Assembly (NCBI RefSeq): GCF_016937655.1
Contig: NZ_JAFHKL010000004.1
Span: forward strand, 124,001-188,000
Direction: 5' to 3'
DNA from: Chromobacterium alkanivorans
Lineage (GTDB): Bacteria > Pseudomonadota > Gammaproteobacteria > Burkholderiales > Chromobacteriaceae
Length of the DNA: 64,000 bases
Shown here: in pieces, positions 1 to 12,159 of the stretch
How the letters are laid out: the number at the start of each line of letters is the position of its first letter
Position numbering within the stretch: position 1 is the first letter of the stretch
The notes under the pieces: generated by a model
Database searches by the model: none
What the model saw: only the letters and a program-made list of their open reading frames with translations
Told to the model about the DNA's origin: nothing
Made by a program: the position numbers and the translations under genes

Positions 1-1
1 A

Positions 2-361
2 TGGCTCGCCGCCCCGGCCCTGGCCGGCCGTTTGCTGCCGATGGAACTGAAGGCCGGCACGGTCCGCGCCGCGGACGACGCCACCATCGAGTTCGTCAAG
101 AAAGACCGCTCGCTGCTGGAAAGCCTGCTCGGCATCTTCATCCGCTCGGAACGCCAGTTCCCGTTGGCGCCCGGCCTGCGCATCTTCGACGAGAACAACC
201 GTTTCCTGCTGCGCGGCCAACTGGACGGCCTGGAAGGCCGGCCGGTGGGCGTCACCTTCAATATGCAAGGCCAGATCAACCGGATCTGGGTGCTGCGCCC
301 CGAGGAAGTGGAGCTGCTGAAGCAAAGGGAAGCCGAAGCGGCCGCCCAACCGTCCCGATAA
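2..361 (+). CDS. C-terminal part of a protein of unknown function (cut by the window edge)
   Basis: An open frame runs in from before the window and stops at TAA 359-361; I read about 119 residues. The visible N-terminal part is Ala/Leu-rich and could be the end of a signal peptide or membrane segment. After it comes a compact region containing the words [10 protein letters not shown] and [22 protein letters not shown], then a charged Ala/Glu tail. The composition and GC-rich third positions look like real coding sequence. I do not recognise the family. It is 76 bp upstream of miaB on the same strand, so cotranscription is possible. Confidence 0.6.
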   Translation, partial: WLAAPALAGRLLPMELKAGTVRAADDATIEFVKKDRSLLESLLGIFIRSERQFPLAPGLRIFDENNRFLLRGQLDGLEGRPVGVTFNMQGQINRIWVLRPEEVELLKQREAEAAAQPSR

Positions 362-437
362 CCTCAGCCGCCCGCGGCGGCGCCTGCCGGGCCCGGCCCG
401 GCGGGAACTGACAGAAACACGCTGGAATCTAGCCGCA

Positions 438-1772
438 ATGAAAAAGGTATACATCAAGACGTTTGGCTGCCAAATGAACGAGTACGACTCGGACAAGATG
501 GCGGACGTGCTGTCCGACTCCGAAGGCATGGTCAAAACGGACAAGCCGGAAGAAGCCGACATCATCCTGTTCAACACCTGTAGCGTGCGCGAAAAGGCGC
601 AGGAGAAAGTGTTTTCGGACCTGGGCCGCATCCGCCCGCTGAAAGAGGCCAAGCCCGACCTGATCATCGGCGTCGGCGGCTGCGTGGCGTCGCAGGAAGG
701 CGAAACCATCGTCAAGCGTGCGCCCTACGTCGACGTGGTGTTCGGCCCGCAAACGCTGCACCGGCTGCCGGAGCTGATCAAGTCGCGCCAGTCCAGCGGC
801 AGCTCCCAGGTGGACATCTCCTTCCCGGAGATCGAGAAGTTCGACCACATCCCGCCGGCCAAGGTGGAAGGCGGCGCGGCCTACGTCTCCATCATGGAAG
901 GCTGTTCCAAGTATTGCTCCTTCTGCGTGGTGCCCTACACCCGCGGCGAGGAAGTCAGCCGCCCCTTCGACGACGTGCTGACCGAAATCGCCGGCCTGGC
1001 CGCGCAAGGCGTCAAGGAAATCACCCTGCTGGGCCAGAACGTCAACGCCTATCGCGGCGCGATGGCCGACGGCGAAATCGCCGACTTCGCGCTGTTGCTG
1101 GAATACGTGCACGAAGTGCCGGGCGTGGAGCGCATCCGCTTCACCACCAGCCACCCGCGCGAATTCAGCCAGCGCATCATCGACTGCTACGGCAAGCTGC
1201 CCAAGCTGGTGTCGCATCTGCACCTGCCGGTGCAAAGCGGCGCCGACCGCGTGCTGACCGCGATGAAACGCGGCTACACCGGCCTGGAATACAAGTCCAT
1301 CATCCGCAAGCTGCGCGCGCTGCGGCCGGACCTGTGCCTGTCGTCCGACTTCATCGTCGGCTTCCCCGGCGAGACCGAGGCCGACTTCGAGCAAACGCTG
1401 AAGCTGGTCAAGGACATGGAGTTCGATTTCAGCTTCGTGTTCATCTACAGCCCGCGTCCGGGCACGCCGGCGTCCAACCTGCCGGACGACACGCCGCACT
1501 CGGAAAAAGTGCGCCGGCTGGAAGCCCTGAACGAGGTGATCGAGGCCAAGGGCTTCGCCATCAACCAGGAGATGGTGGGCACGGTGCAGCGCGTGCTGGT
1601 GGAAAGCGTGTCCAAGAAAGACGCCACCATGCTGGCGGCGCGCACCGCCAACAACCGCGTGGTCAACTTCGTCGGCCACCCGCGGCTGTTGAATCAGATG
1701 ATGGACGTGCGCATCACCGAAGCCCGCCCGCACTCGCTGGTGGGCGAGGCGCTGATCGCGGAAACCGTCTGA
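438..1772 (+). CDS. miaB: MiaB, tRNA-2-methylthio-N6-dimethylallyladenosine synthase
   Basis: 444-residue radical-SAM methylthiotransferase. It adds the methylthio group to C2 of i6A37 in tRNAs that read UNN codons. The N-terminal UPF0004 domain shows the three auxiliary-cluster cysteines C11 (KTFGCQMN), C48 (NTCSVRE) and C82 (GGCVAS). The radical-SAM motif is C156-x3-C160-x2-C163 ([16 protein letters not shown]). The C-terminal ~70 residues fit the TRAM RNA-binding domain. Length and motif spacing are normal for MiaB rather than RimO or MtaB. It precedes the ybeZYX-lnt cluster, a frequent neighbour in proteobacteria. Confidence 0.96.
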   Translation: MKKVYIKTFGCQMNEYDSDKMADVLSDSEGMVKTDKPEEADIILFNTCSVREKAQEKVFSDLGRIRPLKEAKPDLIIGVGGCVASQEGETIVKRAPYVDVVFGPQTLHRLPELIKSRQSSGSSQVDISFPEIEKFDHIPPAKVEGGAAYVSIMEGCSKYCSFCVVPYTRGEEVSRPFDDVLTEIAGLAAQGVKEITLLGQNVNAYRGAMADGEIADFALLLEYVHEVPGVERIRFTTSHPREFSQRIIDCYGKLPKLVSHLHLPVQSGADRVLTAMKRGYTGLEYKSIIRKLRALRPDLCLSSDFIVGFPGETEADFEQTLKLVKDMEFDFSFVFIYSPRPGTPASNLPDDTPHSEKVRRLEALNEVIEAKGFAINQEMVGTVQRVLVESVSKKDATMLAARTANNRVVNFVGHPRLLNQMMDVRITEARPHSLVGEALIAETV

Positions 1773-1856
1773 GCATGAGGCCCGTCCGCCATTTTTTCGC
1801 GCCGGACGCCGCGGGCGGGCGTATGCTTGGCGCTTTGCACTCACGCTGACGCCGCC

Positions 1857-2144
1857 ATGTTCATCGTTTCGCTAAGCTATATCGCCCCGCTGTCCGACAT
1901 CGACGCGCAGCTGGAAGCGCACGTCGCCTGGTTGCGGCAGGGCTACGCCTCCGGCCTGCTGCTGGCCTCCGGCCGCAAAAGCCCGCGCACCGGCGGCGTG
2001 ATCCTGGCGCGCGGCGAACGCGCCGAGCTGGAAGCCCTGCTGGCGCGCGATCCGTTCGCCGTCGCCGGCCTCGCCCGCTACGAGATCACCGAGTTCCACG
2101 CCAGCATGAGCGCGCCGGAACTGGATTGTCTGCGGAACATTTGA
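1857..2144 (+). CDS. YciI-like family small protein
   Basis: 95 residues. I chose ATG 1857 (MFIVSLSYI) over an earlier in-frame start at 1827, because family members begin right at this first beta strand. The HVAWLRQGYASGLLLASGRK stretch, followed by a Gly-Gly and an acidic pocket region (DPFAVAGLARYEITEF), matches the YCII ferredoxin-like fold, whose members bind small ligands or act as minor hydrolases or lyases. The physiological role is unknown. It sits 84 bp after miaB and 82 bp before ybeZ on the same strand. Confidence 0.8.
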   Translation: MFIVSLSYIAPLSDIDAQLEAHVAWLRQGYASGLLLASGRKSPRTGGVILARGERAELEALLARDPFAVAGLARYEITEFHASMSAPELDCLRNI

Positions 2145-2226
2145 TGAACGCCGCAGCCTTAACCCTTGTCCATCGGTCGTCCCGCCCCGCCGCGGGCCGC
2201 CGACAACGACCCAGACTACGAGCCGC

Positions 2227-3193
<967 letters not shown>

Positions 3194-3213
<20 letters not shown>

Positions 3214-3700
3214 CCCGCTGCTGGCGCGCCTGGCCGCGCGCCTGGAACTGAGCCTGGACGTGCGCAGCCAAACCGCGGCGCTGCCGCGGCCGGCCGACCT
3301 GCGCCGCTGGAGCCAGGCGGCGCTGCAAGCCGGCGTCAAACAGGCCCAGGTCAGCATCCTGATCGTGGACGCCGACGAAGGCCGCCAGATGAACCGCGAC
3401 TACCGCGGCAAGGACTACGCCACCAATGTGCTGAGCTTCGCCCTCAACGAGGGCGAGCCGGTGCCCGGCCTGCCGCTGATCGGCGACCTGGTGCTGTGCG
3501 CGCCGGTGGTGGAAAAAGAGGCGGCCGAGCAAAACAAGCCGCTGCAAGCCCATTACGCCCACCTGCTGGTGCACGGCATGCTGCACTTGCAGGGCTTTGA
3601 CCATGAGCAAGACGACGAAGCCGAAACCATGGAGACGCTTGAAACCGTCATCATGCAAAGGCTAGGATATCCCGACCCTTATCGAGAGGAGCAGTTCTAA
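3194..3700 (+). CDS. ybeY: YbeY, endoribonuclease / rRNA maturation factor
   Basis: 168 residues. The diagnostic zinc-binding motif H127-G-x-L-H131-x5-H137 ([11 protein letters not shown]) is intact, as is the upstream [11 protein letters not shown] segment. YbeY is a metal-dependent single-strand endoribonuclease involved in 3' maturation of 16S rRNA and late 70S quality control. It overlaps ybeZ by 20 bp and ends 3 bp before ybeX, so the three are very likely one transcriptional unit. The N-terminal ~40 residues, rich in Arg and Leu, are the least conserved part of the family. Confidence 0.95.
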
Positions 3701-3703
3701 GAA

Positions 3704-4555
3704 ATGGAAGACCCCAGTAAACCGCGGCCGACTTGGCTGGAACGCCTGTCCACCATGTTGCTGCGCGAGCCGGAAGATCGCGAAGAGTTGATCGAACTCT
3801 TGCACAACGCCTTCGAGCGCAATCTGCTGGACGCGGAAGCGCTCGGCATGATCGAGGGCGTGCTGGAAGTCAGCGAGCTGACCGTGCGCGACGTGATGAT
3901 TCCGCGCAGCCAGATGAACGTGATCAGCTGCGACGACCCGATCACCCGCTTCCTGCCTATGGTGATCGACTCCGGACACTCGCGCTTTCCGGTGATAGGC
4001 GACAGCAAGGACGACGTGCTGGGCATTCTGTTGGCCAAGGAACTGTTGCGCTATTTCCACGCGCCGGCCAGCTTCGACTTGAAGGCGGTGCTGCGCCCGG
4101 CGGTGTTCGTGCCGGAATCCAAGCCGCTGAACGTGCTGCTGCGCGATTTCCGCGCCACCCACAACCACATGGCGGTGGTGGTGGACGAATACGGCGGCGT
4201 GTCCGGCCTGGTGACCATCGAGGACGTGATCGAGCAGATCGTCGGCGACATCGAGGACGAATACGACACCGAGGACGACGAGGAAGACATCCTGCCGGTG
4301 CGCGGCCATCAACGCTACCGGGTCAAGGCGCTGACCGAAATCGAGGACTTCAACCATTACTTTGAAACCGATTTCGAAGACGACGACGTCGACACCGTCG
4401 GCGGCCTGGTGATCTCGCTGACCGGCCATCTGCCCAAGCGCGGCGAGGCGGTGGAAGCCTCCGGCCTGCGCTTCACCGTGTTGCGCGCCGACAACCGCCG
4501 CGTCGACACCCTGCTGGTGGAGCGGATACAAGCCGGCGAGACCAGCGAGGTCTGA
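3704..4555 (+). CDS. ybeX: YbeX/CorC-type CBS-domain protein (HlyC/CorC family)
   Basis: 283 residues with no membrane segment. A pair of CBS domains spans roughly residues 65-190 (VRDVMIPRSQM; FRATHNHMAVVVDEYGG). An acidic stretch follows (DEYDTEDDEED), then a C-terminal CorC_HlyC domain (VGGLVISLTGHLPKRGE). The family was named for a role in cobalt/magnesium resistance, and YbeX has also been tied to ribosome metabolism. It lies 3 bp after ybeY in the conserved ybeZ-ybeY-ybeX-lnt order. The sequence does not let me choose between a transport role and a ribosomal role. Confidence 0.92.
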   Translation: MEDPSKPRPTWLERLSTMLLREPEDREELIELLHNAFERNLLDAEALGMIEGVLEVSELTVRDVMIPRSQMNVISCDDPITRFLPMVIDSGHSRFPVIGDSKDDVLGILLAKELLRYFHAPASFDLKAVLRPAVFVPESKPLNVLLRDFRATHNHMAVVVDEYGGVSGLVTIEDVIEQIVGDIEDEYDTEDDEEDILPVRGHQRYRVKALTEIEDFNHYFETDFEDDDVDTVGGLVISLTGHLPKRGEAVEASGLRFTVLRADNRRVDTLLVERIQAGETSEV

Positions 4556-4772
4556 AGCGGTTGACGATCCGGCGCGAGGCGCCGCGCGGCGAGTCACTTC
4601 GGAACGCGCATGCGCCGCATGTCCATTCCTGGTTCTCAGCCGCAAGGCCTTGCCTCGCTCCGGCTCACGAAACCATGAACGCTAGAACAGCCTGCGGGCG
4701 CCGGAGGCCGGATAGCACTTGGTGCCCGCGCCTCCCGTTTCTAAGATGAATATCAGCCATTTGACAATCCGT

Positions 4773-4792
4773 CGGCCGGCTTTTGCCGGCCG
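4773..4792 (+). other. Perfect 8-bp stem hairpin just upstream of lnt
   Basis: CGGCCGGC and GCCGGCCG flank a TTTT loop, 10 bp before the chosen lnt start. No T-tract follows, so it is not a standard terminator. A second GC-rich inverted pair (4696-4728) lies further upstream in the 247-bp ybeX-lnt gap. The hairpin could limit translation initiation of lnt; that is speculation. Confidence 0.4.
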
Positions 4793-4802
4793 GCTTCGCC
4801 TG

Positions 4803-6296
4803 ATGCCTACCATGCGCACTTTACTGGTCCTGCTGGCAGCCGCCTTGGCTGGCAGCCTCACACTGTTCGCCTTCGCCCCCTACCGGCTGTTCTGGATCAT
4901 GCCGCTGTCGCTGGCGGCGCTGGCGGATCTGACCCAGCGCCACCCGCAACGCGCGTTCTGGATCGGCTATGTCTGGGGCCTGGCCGCCTACACCAGCAAC
5001 TTCAACTGGATCTACAACAGCCTGCACGACGTGGCCGGCCTGCCGGTCTGGATCGCCTTGCCGCTGGTGCTCTTGCTGCCCGCCTATCTGGCGCTCTACC
5101 CCGGCCTCGCGATGTGGCTGAGCGCCCGCGTCACCGCCAAGCCGTGGCAGCGCTGGCTGCTGGCCTTTCCGGCGCTGTGGGAGCTGGGGGAATGGCTGCG
5201 CGGCTGGGTGCTGACCGGCTTCCCCTGGGCCGCCGCCGGCTATTCGCAGATCACCGAAAGCCCGCTGGCCGGCTACACGCCGCTGGGCGGCTCCCACCTG
5301 GTCAGCTATCTGGTGGCGCTGTCCGCCGGCGCGCTGGCGCTGATGGTCCACAGCGGCTGGAAGATGCGCGCCGGCCTGCTGATCGCCGCGCTGGCGGTGT
5401 GGGGCAACGGCTTCTGGCTGAAAAGCATCGAATGGACTCAGCCGCAGGGCAAGCCGATCAGCGTGGCGCTGGCCCAGGGCAATATCGCCCAGGAGCTGAA
5501 ATGGTCGCCGGAAAACCTGGAAGAGTCGCTGCGCGTGTATTACCAGCAAGTGGCCACCGCCCGCGCCGACCTGATGCTGCTGCCGGAAACCGCGCTGCCG
5601 CTCTTCCTCGACGACCTGCCCTCCGGCTATCTGAGCATGATGGAAGGCCAGGCCCAGCGCGCCGGCATGGCGCTGGCCACCGGCGTGCCCCGCCGCACCA
5701 ACGACGGCCGCGGCTATTTGAACGCGGTGGTGGCGCTGACCACGCCGGGCCGTCCGTATTTCGCCAAGGACCACCTGGTGCCCTTTGGCGAATTCATCCC
5801 GGTGCCGGGGCTGATAGGCTGGATCTACCAGTTCATGAATATGCCGATGTCCGGCTTCAGCAGCGGCGGCGCCAATCAGCCGCCGTTGGCGCTGGCCGGC
5901 GAGAAAATCGCCTTCAACGTCTGCTACGAGGACAGCTTCGGCGAGGAGTTGATAGGCCCGGCCTCCCAGGCCAGCATCATGGCCAACGTCAGCAATCTGG
6001 CCTGGTTCGGCAAGAGCGTGGCGATGAGCCAGCATCTGCAGCTGTCCCAGGCGCGCGCGCTGGAAAACGGCCGCTACATGCTGCGCGCCACCAATAACGG
6101 CATGACCGCCATCATCCGTCCGGACGGCGAGATCGCCTCGGTGGCGGCACCCTACACCCGCCAGGTGCTGCAGGGCTTCGCCCAGGGCCGCCAGGGGCTA
6201 ACCCCCTATATGCGCCACGGCAACGCGCCGGTCTTGATAGGCTGCGCGGCGCTGCTGCTGCTGGCCATGCTGCTGGGCCGCAAGCACCGGCCCTGA
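4803..6296 (+). CDS. lnt: Lnt, apolipoprotein N-acyltransferase
   Basis: 497 residues from ATG 4803. Earlier in-frame ATGs at 4719 and 4746 would add a non-family extension, and no strong ribosome-binding site decides between them. The N-terminal ~200 residues form several membrane segments (LLVLLAAALAGSLTLFAF and others). The nitrilase domain has the catalytic triad E262 (LLPETALPLF), K322 (AKDHLVPFGEF) and C374 (FNVCYEDSFGE), with the active site facing the periplasm. Lnt adds the third acyl chain to lipoproteins. A C-terminal membrane segment closes the protein. Downstream is a strong terminator. Confidence 0.95.
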   Translation: MPTMRTLLVLLAAALAGSLTLFAFAPYRLFWIMPLSLAALADLTQRHPQRAFWIGYVWGLAAYTSNFNWIYNSLHDVAGLPVWIALPLVLLLPAYLALYPGLAMWLSARVTAKPWQRWLLAFPALWELGEWLRGWVLTGFPWAAAGYSQITESPLAGYTPLGGSHLVSYLVALSAGALALMVHSGWKMRAGLLIAALAVWGNGFWLKSIEWTQPQGKPISVALAQGNIAQELKWSPENLEESLRVYYQQVATARADLMLLPETALPLFLDDLPSGYLSMMEGQAQRAGMALATGVPRRTNDGRGYLNAVVALTTPGRPYFAKDHLVPFGEFIPVPGLIGWIYQFMNMPMSGFSSGGANQPPLALAGEKIAFNVCYEDSFGEELIGPASQASIMANVSNLAWFGKSVAMSQHLQLSQARALENGRYMLRATNNGMTAIIRPDGEIASVAAPYTRQVLQGFAQGRQGLTPYMRHGNAPVLIGCAALLLLAMLLGRKHRP

Positions 6297-6316
6297 GCCT
6301 TGCCGCCTTCGCCTTG

Positions 6317-6357
6317 AAAACGCGCGATGTTTCCTCACCGGAACATCGCGCGTTTTG
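6317..6357 (+). terminator. Intrinsic terminator after lnt
   Basis: A perfect 15-bp inverted repeat (6317-6331 with 6342-6356) surrounds a 10-base loop. The 3' arm ends in TTTT, and the matching AAAA on the 5' side makes it potentially bidirectional. It starts 20 bp after the lnt stop, and the kynA gene starts 104 bp beyond it. Confidence 0.85.
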
Positions 6358-6383
6358 ACATTCGGCCCCGGATTCCCGATCAT
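6355..6383 (+). promoter_or_regulatory. Candidate sigma-70 promoter of kynA
   Basis: TTGACA (6355-6360), a 17-bp spacer and GATCAT (6378-6383). The -35 is perfect and the -10 is 4/6. The -35 box overlaps the tail of the lnt terminator stem, an economical arrangement that leaves about 70 nt of 5' leader before kynA. Confidence 0.5.
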
Positions 6384-6460
6384 CATTCGCCGGCGGCGCG
6401 AACCGGTCCCGCACCGGAAGCACACCAAGAAAGACGCGCCGCCTCTACAAGGGAAAAACC

Positions 6461-7303
6461 ATGAACGAGAGAAAACTGGAAGCCGGGATCGTCACCAACT
6501 TTTCCGAGCGCATGAGCTACGGCGGCTATCTGTGCCTGGACGAACTGCTGGCCTGCCAGAAGCCGCTGTCCAACCCGCCGCACCACGACGAGTTGCTGTT
6601 CGTGATCCAGCATCAGACGTCGGAATTGTGGATGAAGCTGATGCTGCACGAGCTGCAAGCCGCGGTGCGCTTCGTCCAGCAGGACACGCTGGGCCCCAGC
6701 TTCAAATGCCTGGCGCGGGTCAAACAGATCCAGCGCCTGCTGTTCGAACAATGGGCGGTGCTGGAAACGCTGACGCCGTCCGAGTACATGGAATTCCGCG
6801 ACGTGCTGGGCAACTCCTCCGGTTTCCAGTCGCACCAATACCGCTCCATCGAATTCCTGCTGGGCAACAAGAACCAGGCGATGCTGAACGTGTTCGCCCA
6901 TGAGCCGGACAAGCACGCGGCGCTGAAAGCCATTCTGGACGCGCCCAGCCTCTACGACGAATTCCTGCGCCACCTGGCGCGGCGCGGCCTGCCGGTGCCG
7001 GCCTCCAGCCTGGAGCGCGACTGGTCGCAGCCCTATCAGCGCAATCCGGAACTGATCCCGCTGTTCAAGACCATTTACGACCAGCCCCAACAACACTGGG
7101 AAGCCTATGAGATGGCGGAAAAGCTGGTGGACGTGGAGGAATACTTCCACCTGTGGCGCTTCCGCCACATGAAGACGGTGGAGCGGGTGATCGGCTTCAA
7201 GCAGGGCACCGGCGGCTCCAGCGGCGTGCGCTTCCTCAAGCAGGCGCTGGAGCTGACCTTCTTCCCGGAACTGCTGGACGTGCGCACCGAGATCGGCCGC
7301 TAA
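6461..7303 (+). CDS. kynA: Tryptophan 2,3-dioxygenase
   Basis: 280-residue haem dioxygenase that opens the indole ring of L-Trp to N-formylkynurenine, the first step of the kynurenine pathway. Family landmarks are H51 in [14 protein letters not shown] (substrate-side His), the [20 protein letters not shown] segment, the haem ligand H236 in [16 protein letters not shown], and the GTGGSSG loop after it. Length is standard for the bacterial enzyme. No kynB or kynU lies nearby in the window, so the rest of the pathway must be elsewhere. Transcription probably starts from the TTGACA promoter overlapping the lnt terminator. Confidence 0.95.
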   Translation: MNERKLEAGIVTNFSERMSYGGYLCLDELLACQKPLSNPPHHDELLFVIQHQTSELWMKLMLHELQAAVRFVQQDTLGPSFKCLARVKQIQRLLFEQWAVLETLTPSEYMEFRDVLGNSSGFQSHQYRSIEFLLGNKNQAMLNVFAHEPDKHAALKAILDAPSLYDEFLRHLARRGLPVPASSLERDWSQPYQRNPELIPLFKTIYDQPQQHWEAYEMAEKLVDVEEYFHLWRFRHMKTVERVIGFKQGTGGSSGVRFLKQALELTFFPELLDVRTEIGR

Positions 7304-7444
7304 GAACCTGTTCAAAGTCTGCTGCGCTTCAGCGATACGGCGTTAAAAACAAGCTCAAAATGCTCATGTACCACGCGTACATTCCGCTTTTTCGCTCGTT
7401 TTCGCCTTGTCTCGCCCTCGCTCGCGAGGCTTTGAACAGGCTCT
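7303..7444. repeat. 142-bp element with terminal inverted repeats (MITE-like)
   Basis: The left end AGAACCTGTTCAAAG (7303-7317) and right end CTTTGAACAGGCTCT (7430-7444) are inverted repeats matching at 14 of 15 positions. The interior has no credible gene. It is immediately followed by the 12-bp palindrome AGAACCGGTTCT (7446-7457). The element begins inside the last base of the kynA stop codon, so it may supply the kynA transcript end. It resembles short non-autonomous repeats dispersed in betaproteobacterial genomes; no second copy is visible in this window. No clear target-site duplication was seen. Confidence 0.6.
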
Positions 7445-7480
7445 AAGAACCGGTTCTAAGACGGCCTAGCGCGGCGGCGC

Positions 7481-9118
7481 TCAACAGCGGAAGCGGGACA
7501 CCAGCCCGCGCAGATTGCCGGCCAGCTGGCGCATGTCCGCCAGCGCCGCCGAGGCGGTGGACGCCGCCTGCGCGTTCTTGCTGGAGCTCATCGCGATCTG
7601 CTCGACGTATTGGGCGATGTCCTGGCTGGCGGTGCCCTGTTCCTTCAGCGCGTGGGAGATGTCGTTGACCACGCCCAGCACCCCGCCGGCGCTCTGACGG
7701 ATCTCGCTCACCGCCGCGCCGCCCTGCTCGGCCAGTTCCAGGCCGTTCTTGGCGCGCCGCACCGCCTCTTCCATCGAGCCGTGCGACTGGGTGGAGCTTT
7801 GCTGAATCTCGGCTATCATGCCGGCGATCTCCTCGGTGGCCTGGGCGGTGCGCTCGGACAGCTTGCGCACCTCGTCCGCCACCACCGCGAAGCCGCGGCC
7901 CTGCTCGCCGGCGCGCGCCGCCTCGATCGCCGCGTTCAAGGCCAAGAGATTGGTCTGGTCGGCGATGTCCTTGATCACCTGCATGATGCCGGAGATCACC
8001 TGCGCCTTGTCCACCAGCTCGTTGATGGTGCCGGCGGCCAGTTCCACCGATTCATTGATGCGGCGCATCTCCGCCACCGCACGCGAAATCACCTCGCTGC
8101 CCTGCTGCGACGATTCGCCGGACTGTTCGGACAGATTGCGGGCGTCCTGGGCGCGGTCGGAAATATGGTTGATGCTGACGGTCAGCTCTTCTATCGACGC
8201 CGCCATCGAGGTGGCCGCCTCGCTCTGCTGCTCCGAGCCGTTGGCCACCTCGCTGGCATGGCTGCTGACGTCGGCGCTCATCTCCGACACCCGGTTGGCG
8301 GCGGCGGCGATGTCGCCCACCAGCTGTCGCAACTGCCCCTGCATGCCGGCCACATTGGCCAGCAGGCTGTCCCGGTCGCCGCTCTTCACCGGCACCTCCA
8401 TATCCAGCTGGCCGGCGGCGATGCGTTTGACGATGTCCACGGTGACCGCCGGCTCGCCGCCCAGCTGGCCCAGCACGCTGCGCATGATGTAGCCGCCCAG
8501 GCCCGCCAGCAGCAGCAGGATCACGCCGACCTCCAGCGCCAGATTGAACAGCGATTTGTGATAGGCGGCGGCCACGTCGTCCAGATAGATGCCGGTGCCC
8601 AGCACCCAGCCCCAGCCGGGCGAGGTCATCAAATAGGAGATCTTGGGCTGCGGCGCGTCGAAGCCCGGCTTGTCCCAGACGTAGCCGGCGTAACCCTTGC
8701 CGCCGCCGGCGCTCAGCGCCTGGTCGAACAGCTGGCCCATGTCCTGGCCGCTGCCCTCTTTAACTCCGTGCAGATTCTTGCCGATCAAGGCCGGCTTCAC
8801 GCCGTGGGCGACATAGGTCAGGCCCTTGTCGAAGGCGAAGAAATACTCGCGCTCGTCGTAGCGCATGCTGCTCAGCGCCGCCGCCGCCAGCTGCTTGGCC
8901 TGCGGTTCGCTCATCTTGCCGTCCGCCGCCATCTTCTCGTAGGAGCTCACCAGCGCCGCCGCCGACTCCACCAGATTGCGCGTCTTGTCCTTGCGGTCCT
9001 GCAACATGGTGTCGCGCTCGCGCATCACCGACAGCACGCCTATCGCCGTCACCAGCAGCGCCATCGCCACCAAGAGCAGCAGCAAGCGGCCGCGCAGGCT
9101 CATTGTTGTTTTGTTCAT
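7481..9118 (-). CDS. Methyl-accepting chemotaxis protein, sCache_2 type
   Basis: 545 residues from ATG 9118, which has GGGGAG at proper spacing; the ATG at 9124 directly abuts that ribosome-binding site. Order: transmembrane segment (~6-28), periplasmic single Cache domain (~33-185, with [18 protein letters not shown] and [15 protein letters not shown]), second transmembrane segment (~192-210), HAMP, then the signalling domain. The conserved tip is present ([20 protein letters not shown]). There is no C-terminal CheR-tethering pentapeptide; it ends SRFRC. sCache_2 receptors usually sense small organic acids. The ligand cannot be told from sequence. Confidence 0.94.
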   Translation of the reverse strand: MNKTTMSLRGRLLLLLVAMALLVTAIGVLSVMRERDTMLQDRKDKTRNLVESAAALVSSYEKMAADGKMSEPQAKQLAAAALSSMRYDEREYFFAFDKGLTYVAHGVKPALIGKNLHGVKEGSGQDMGQLFDQALSAGGGKGYAGYVWDKPGFDAPQPKISYLMTSPGWGWVLGTGIYLDDVAAAYHKSLFNLALEVGVILLLLAGLGGYIMRSVLGQLGGEPAVTVDIVKRIAAGQLDMEVPVKSGDRDSLLANVAGMQGQLRQLVGDIAAAANRVSEMSADVSSHASEVANGSEQQSEAATSMAASIEELTVSINHISDRAQDARNLSEQSGESSQQGSEVISRAVAEMRRINESVELAAGTINELVDKAQVISGIMQVIKDIADQTNLLALNAAIEAARAGEQGRGFAVVADEVRKLSERTAQATEEIAGMIAEIQQSSTQSHGSMEEAVRRAKNGLELAEQGGAAVSEIRQSAGGVLGVVNDISHALKEQGTASQDIAQYVEQIAMSSSKNAQAASTASAALADMRQLAGNLRGLVSRFRC

Positions 9119-9223
9119 CTCCATCTCCCCACACCTTGTTAGCTTATTCTAGACAGCGCCCATCGCTCTTTTTATGCGATTAATCCTAATTTGATACATT
9201 TTTTCCGAAAATATCAACAGCAT

Positions 9224-9247
9224 AAAAAAACCCGGATTGCTCCGGGT
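9224..9247 (-). terminator. Intrinsic terminator after mmsA
   Basis: On the minus strand the stem ACCCGGA/TCCGGGT with a GCAA loop (9230-9247) is followed by seven T (9224-9230). It lies 70 bp past the mmsA stop codon and before the start of the chemoreceptor gene on the same strand, so it separates the catabolic unit from the receptor. Confidence 0.9.
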
Positions 9248-9315
9248 CAAACTGAACGCGAGCGGTCATCCCCGCGCTCAGGGTCGTCATTCCTTAGGAT
9301 TCAGTCCGCGCCGCC

Positions 9316-10803
<1,488 letters not shown>

Positions 10804-10842
10804 GGGTGGTTCCGATTTGAATGGGTTAACGCGCTGCCGTGT

Positions 10843-12159
10843 TTATTCGCAGGCGCGCAAGGCGGCGGCGATGGTGTCGAACAGCCGGTCGATCTCGTGT
10901 TTCTCAATGATCAGCGGCGGCGAAACCGCCAGGATGTCGCCGGTGAAGCGCACCAGCACGCCTTGTTCCCAGCACTTGAGGAAGGCGTCGAAACCGCGCT
11001 GTCCGGCCGCGCCGGGGCGGCTGTCCAGCTCGATGCCGGCCACCAGGCCCAGGTTGCGGATGTCCTTGACGTAGGGCTGGCCGCGCAAGGCGTGCGCGCG
11101 CTCCTCGAAATAAGCGGACAGGCCGGCGGCGCGCTCGAACAGCTGCTCCTCGCGGTACAGGTCCAGCGAGGCGATCGCCGCGGCGCAGGCCAGCGGGTGG
11201 GCGGAATAGGTGTAGCCGTGCGGAAACTCGATCATGCGCTCGCCGGCGGCGGCCATGAAGGCGTCGTGGATCTCCGGCTTCACCAGCAGCGCGCCCATCG
11301 GCACCACGCCGTTGGTCAGGCCCTTGGCGCAGGTGATGATGTCCGGCAGCACGCCGAACTTGTTCGCCGCCCAGTCAGCGCCCAGGCGGCCGAAACCGGT
11401 GATCACCTCGTCGAAGATCAGCAGGATGCCGTAGCGGTCGCAGATTTCGCGCAGGCGCCGCAAATAGCCCTTGGGCGGAATCAGCACGCCGGTGGAGCCG
11501 GCCATCGGCTCGACGATGACGGCGGCGATGGTGGACGGATCGTGCAGGGTCAGGATCCGCGCTTCCAGCTCGTCGGCGAACTCGGCTCCGTGCTCCGGTT
11601 CGCCGCGGCTGAAGGCGTTGCGCGCCAGGTCGTGGGTGCTGCGCAGATGGTCCACCGCCGGCAAGGACACCGGAAAGTGCTTGCGGTTGCCGGCCATGCC
11701 GCCCACCGAAATGCCGCCGAAGTTGACGCCGTGATAGCCGCGCTCGCGGCCGATCAACTTGACGCGGGCGGCGTCGCCGCGCACGCGGTGGTAAGCCACC
11801 GCCATCTTCAGCGCGGTGTCCACCGCCTCCGAGCCGGAGCCGACGAAGAAAGCCTTGCTTAAGCCCTTGGGCGCCATCGCCACCAGCTTGTCGGCGGCCT
11901 CGAAAGCCTTCGGGTGCGCCATCTGGAACGGCGGCGCGTAGTCCAGCGTCGCCACCTGGCGCTGCACCGCCTCGACGATGGGCTTGCGGTTGTGGCCGGC
12001 GGTCACGCACCACAGGCCGGCGCTGCCGTCCAGGATCTGGCGGCCCTGATCGTCGGTGTAATACATGCCGTCGGCGCTCACCAGCATGCGCGGCGCGCGC
12101 TTGAACTGGCGGTTGGCGGTGAACGGCATCCAGAACGCGTCCATCTGCGGCTGATTCAT
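10843..12159 (-). CDS. bauA: Class-III omega-aminotransferase, beta-alanine:pyruvate type
   Basis: 438 residues from ATG 12159 (MNQPQMDAFWMPFT), preceded by GGGAGAC at good spacing; a longer frame to 12195 lacks family similarity. The PLP lysine is K279 (CAKGLTNGVVPMGALL). The aspartate motif is ILLIFDEVITGFGRLG, and the substrate region HGYTYSAHPLACAAA is present. The N-terminal WMPFTANRQFKRAPRM matches beta-alanine:pyruvate transaminases (BauA/OapT) better than GABA or diamine enzymes. It is cotranscribed with mmsA. It is not the well-known C. violaceum amine transaminase, whose sequence differs as I recall it. Exact substrate range is inferred. Confidence 0.85.
   Translation of the reverse strand: MNQPQMDAFWMPFTANRQFKRAPRMLVSADGMYYTDDQGRQILDGSAGLWCVTAGHNRKPIVEAVQRQVATLDYAPPFQMAHPKAFEAADKLVAMAPKGLSKAFFVGSGSEAVDTALKMAVAYHRVRGDAARVKLIGRERGYHGVNFGGISVGGMAGNRKHFPVSLPAVDHLRSTHDLARNAFSRGEPEHGAEFADELEARILTLHDPSTIAAVIVEPMAGSTGVLIPPKGYLRRLREICDRYGILLIFDEVITGFGRLGADWAANKFGVLPDIITCAKGLTNGVVPMGALLVKPEIHDAFMAAAGERMIEFPHGYTYSAHPLACAAAIASLDLYREEQLFERAAGLSAYFEERAHALRGQPYVKDIRNLGLVAGIELDSRPGAAGQRGFDAFLKCWEQGVLVRFTGDILAVSPPLIIEKHEIDRLFDTIAAALRACE

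Noticed and set aside
4561-4749. Small 62-codon frame between ybeX and lnt
   Set aside because: No ribosome-binding site, no family resemblance, Arg/Ala/Pro-rich composition, and an inverted-repeat-rich background. Treated as non-coding.
7304-7443. The inverted-repeat element as the kynA intrinsic terminator alone
   Set aside because: The inverted ends are 112 bp apart and lack a U-tract. The structure resembles a mobile repeat more than a terminator hairpin, though it may still affect transcript ends.
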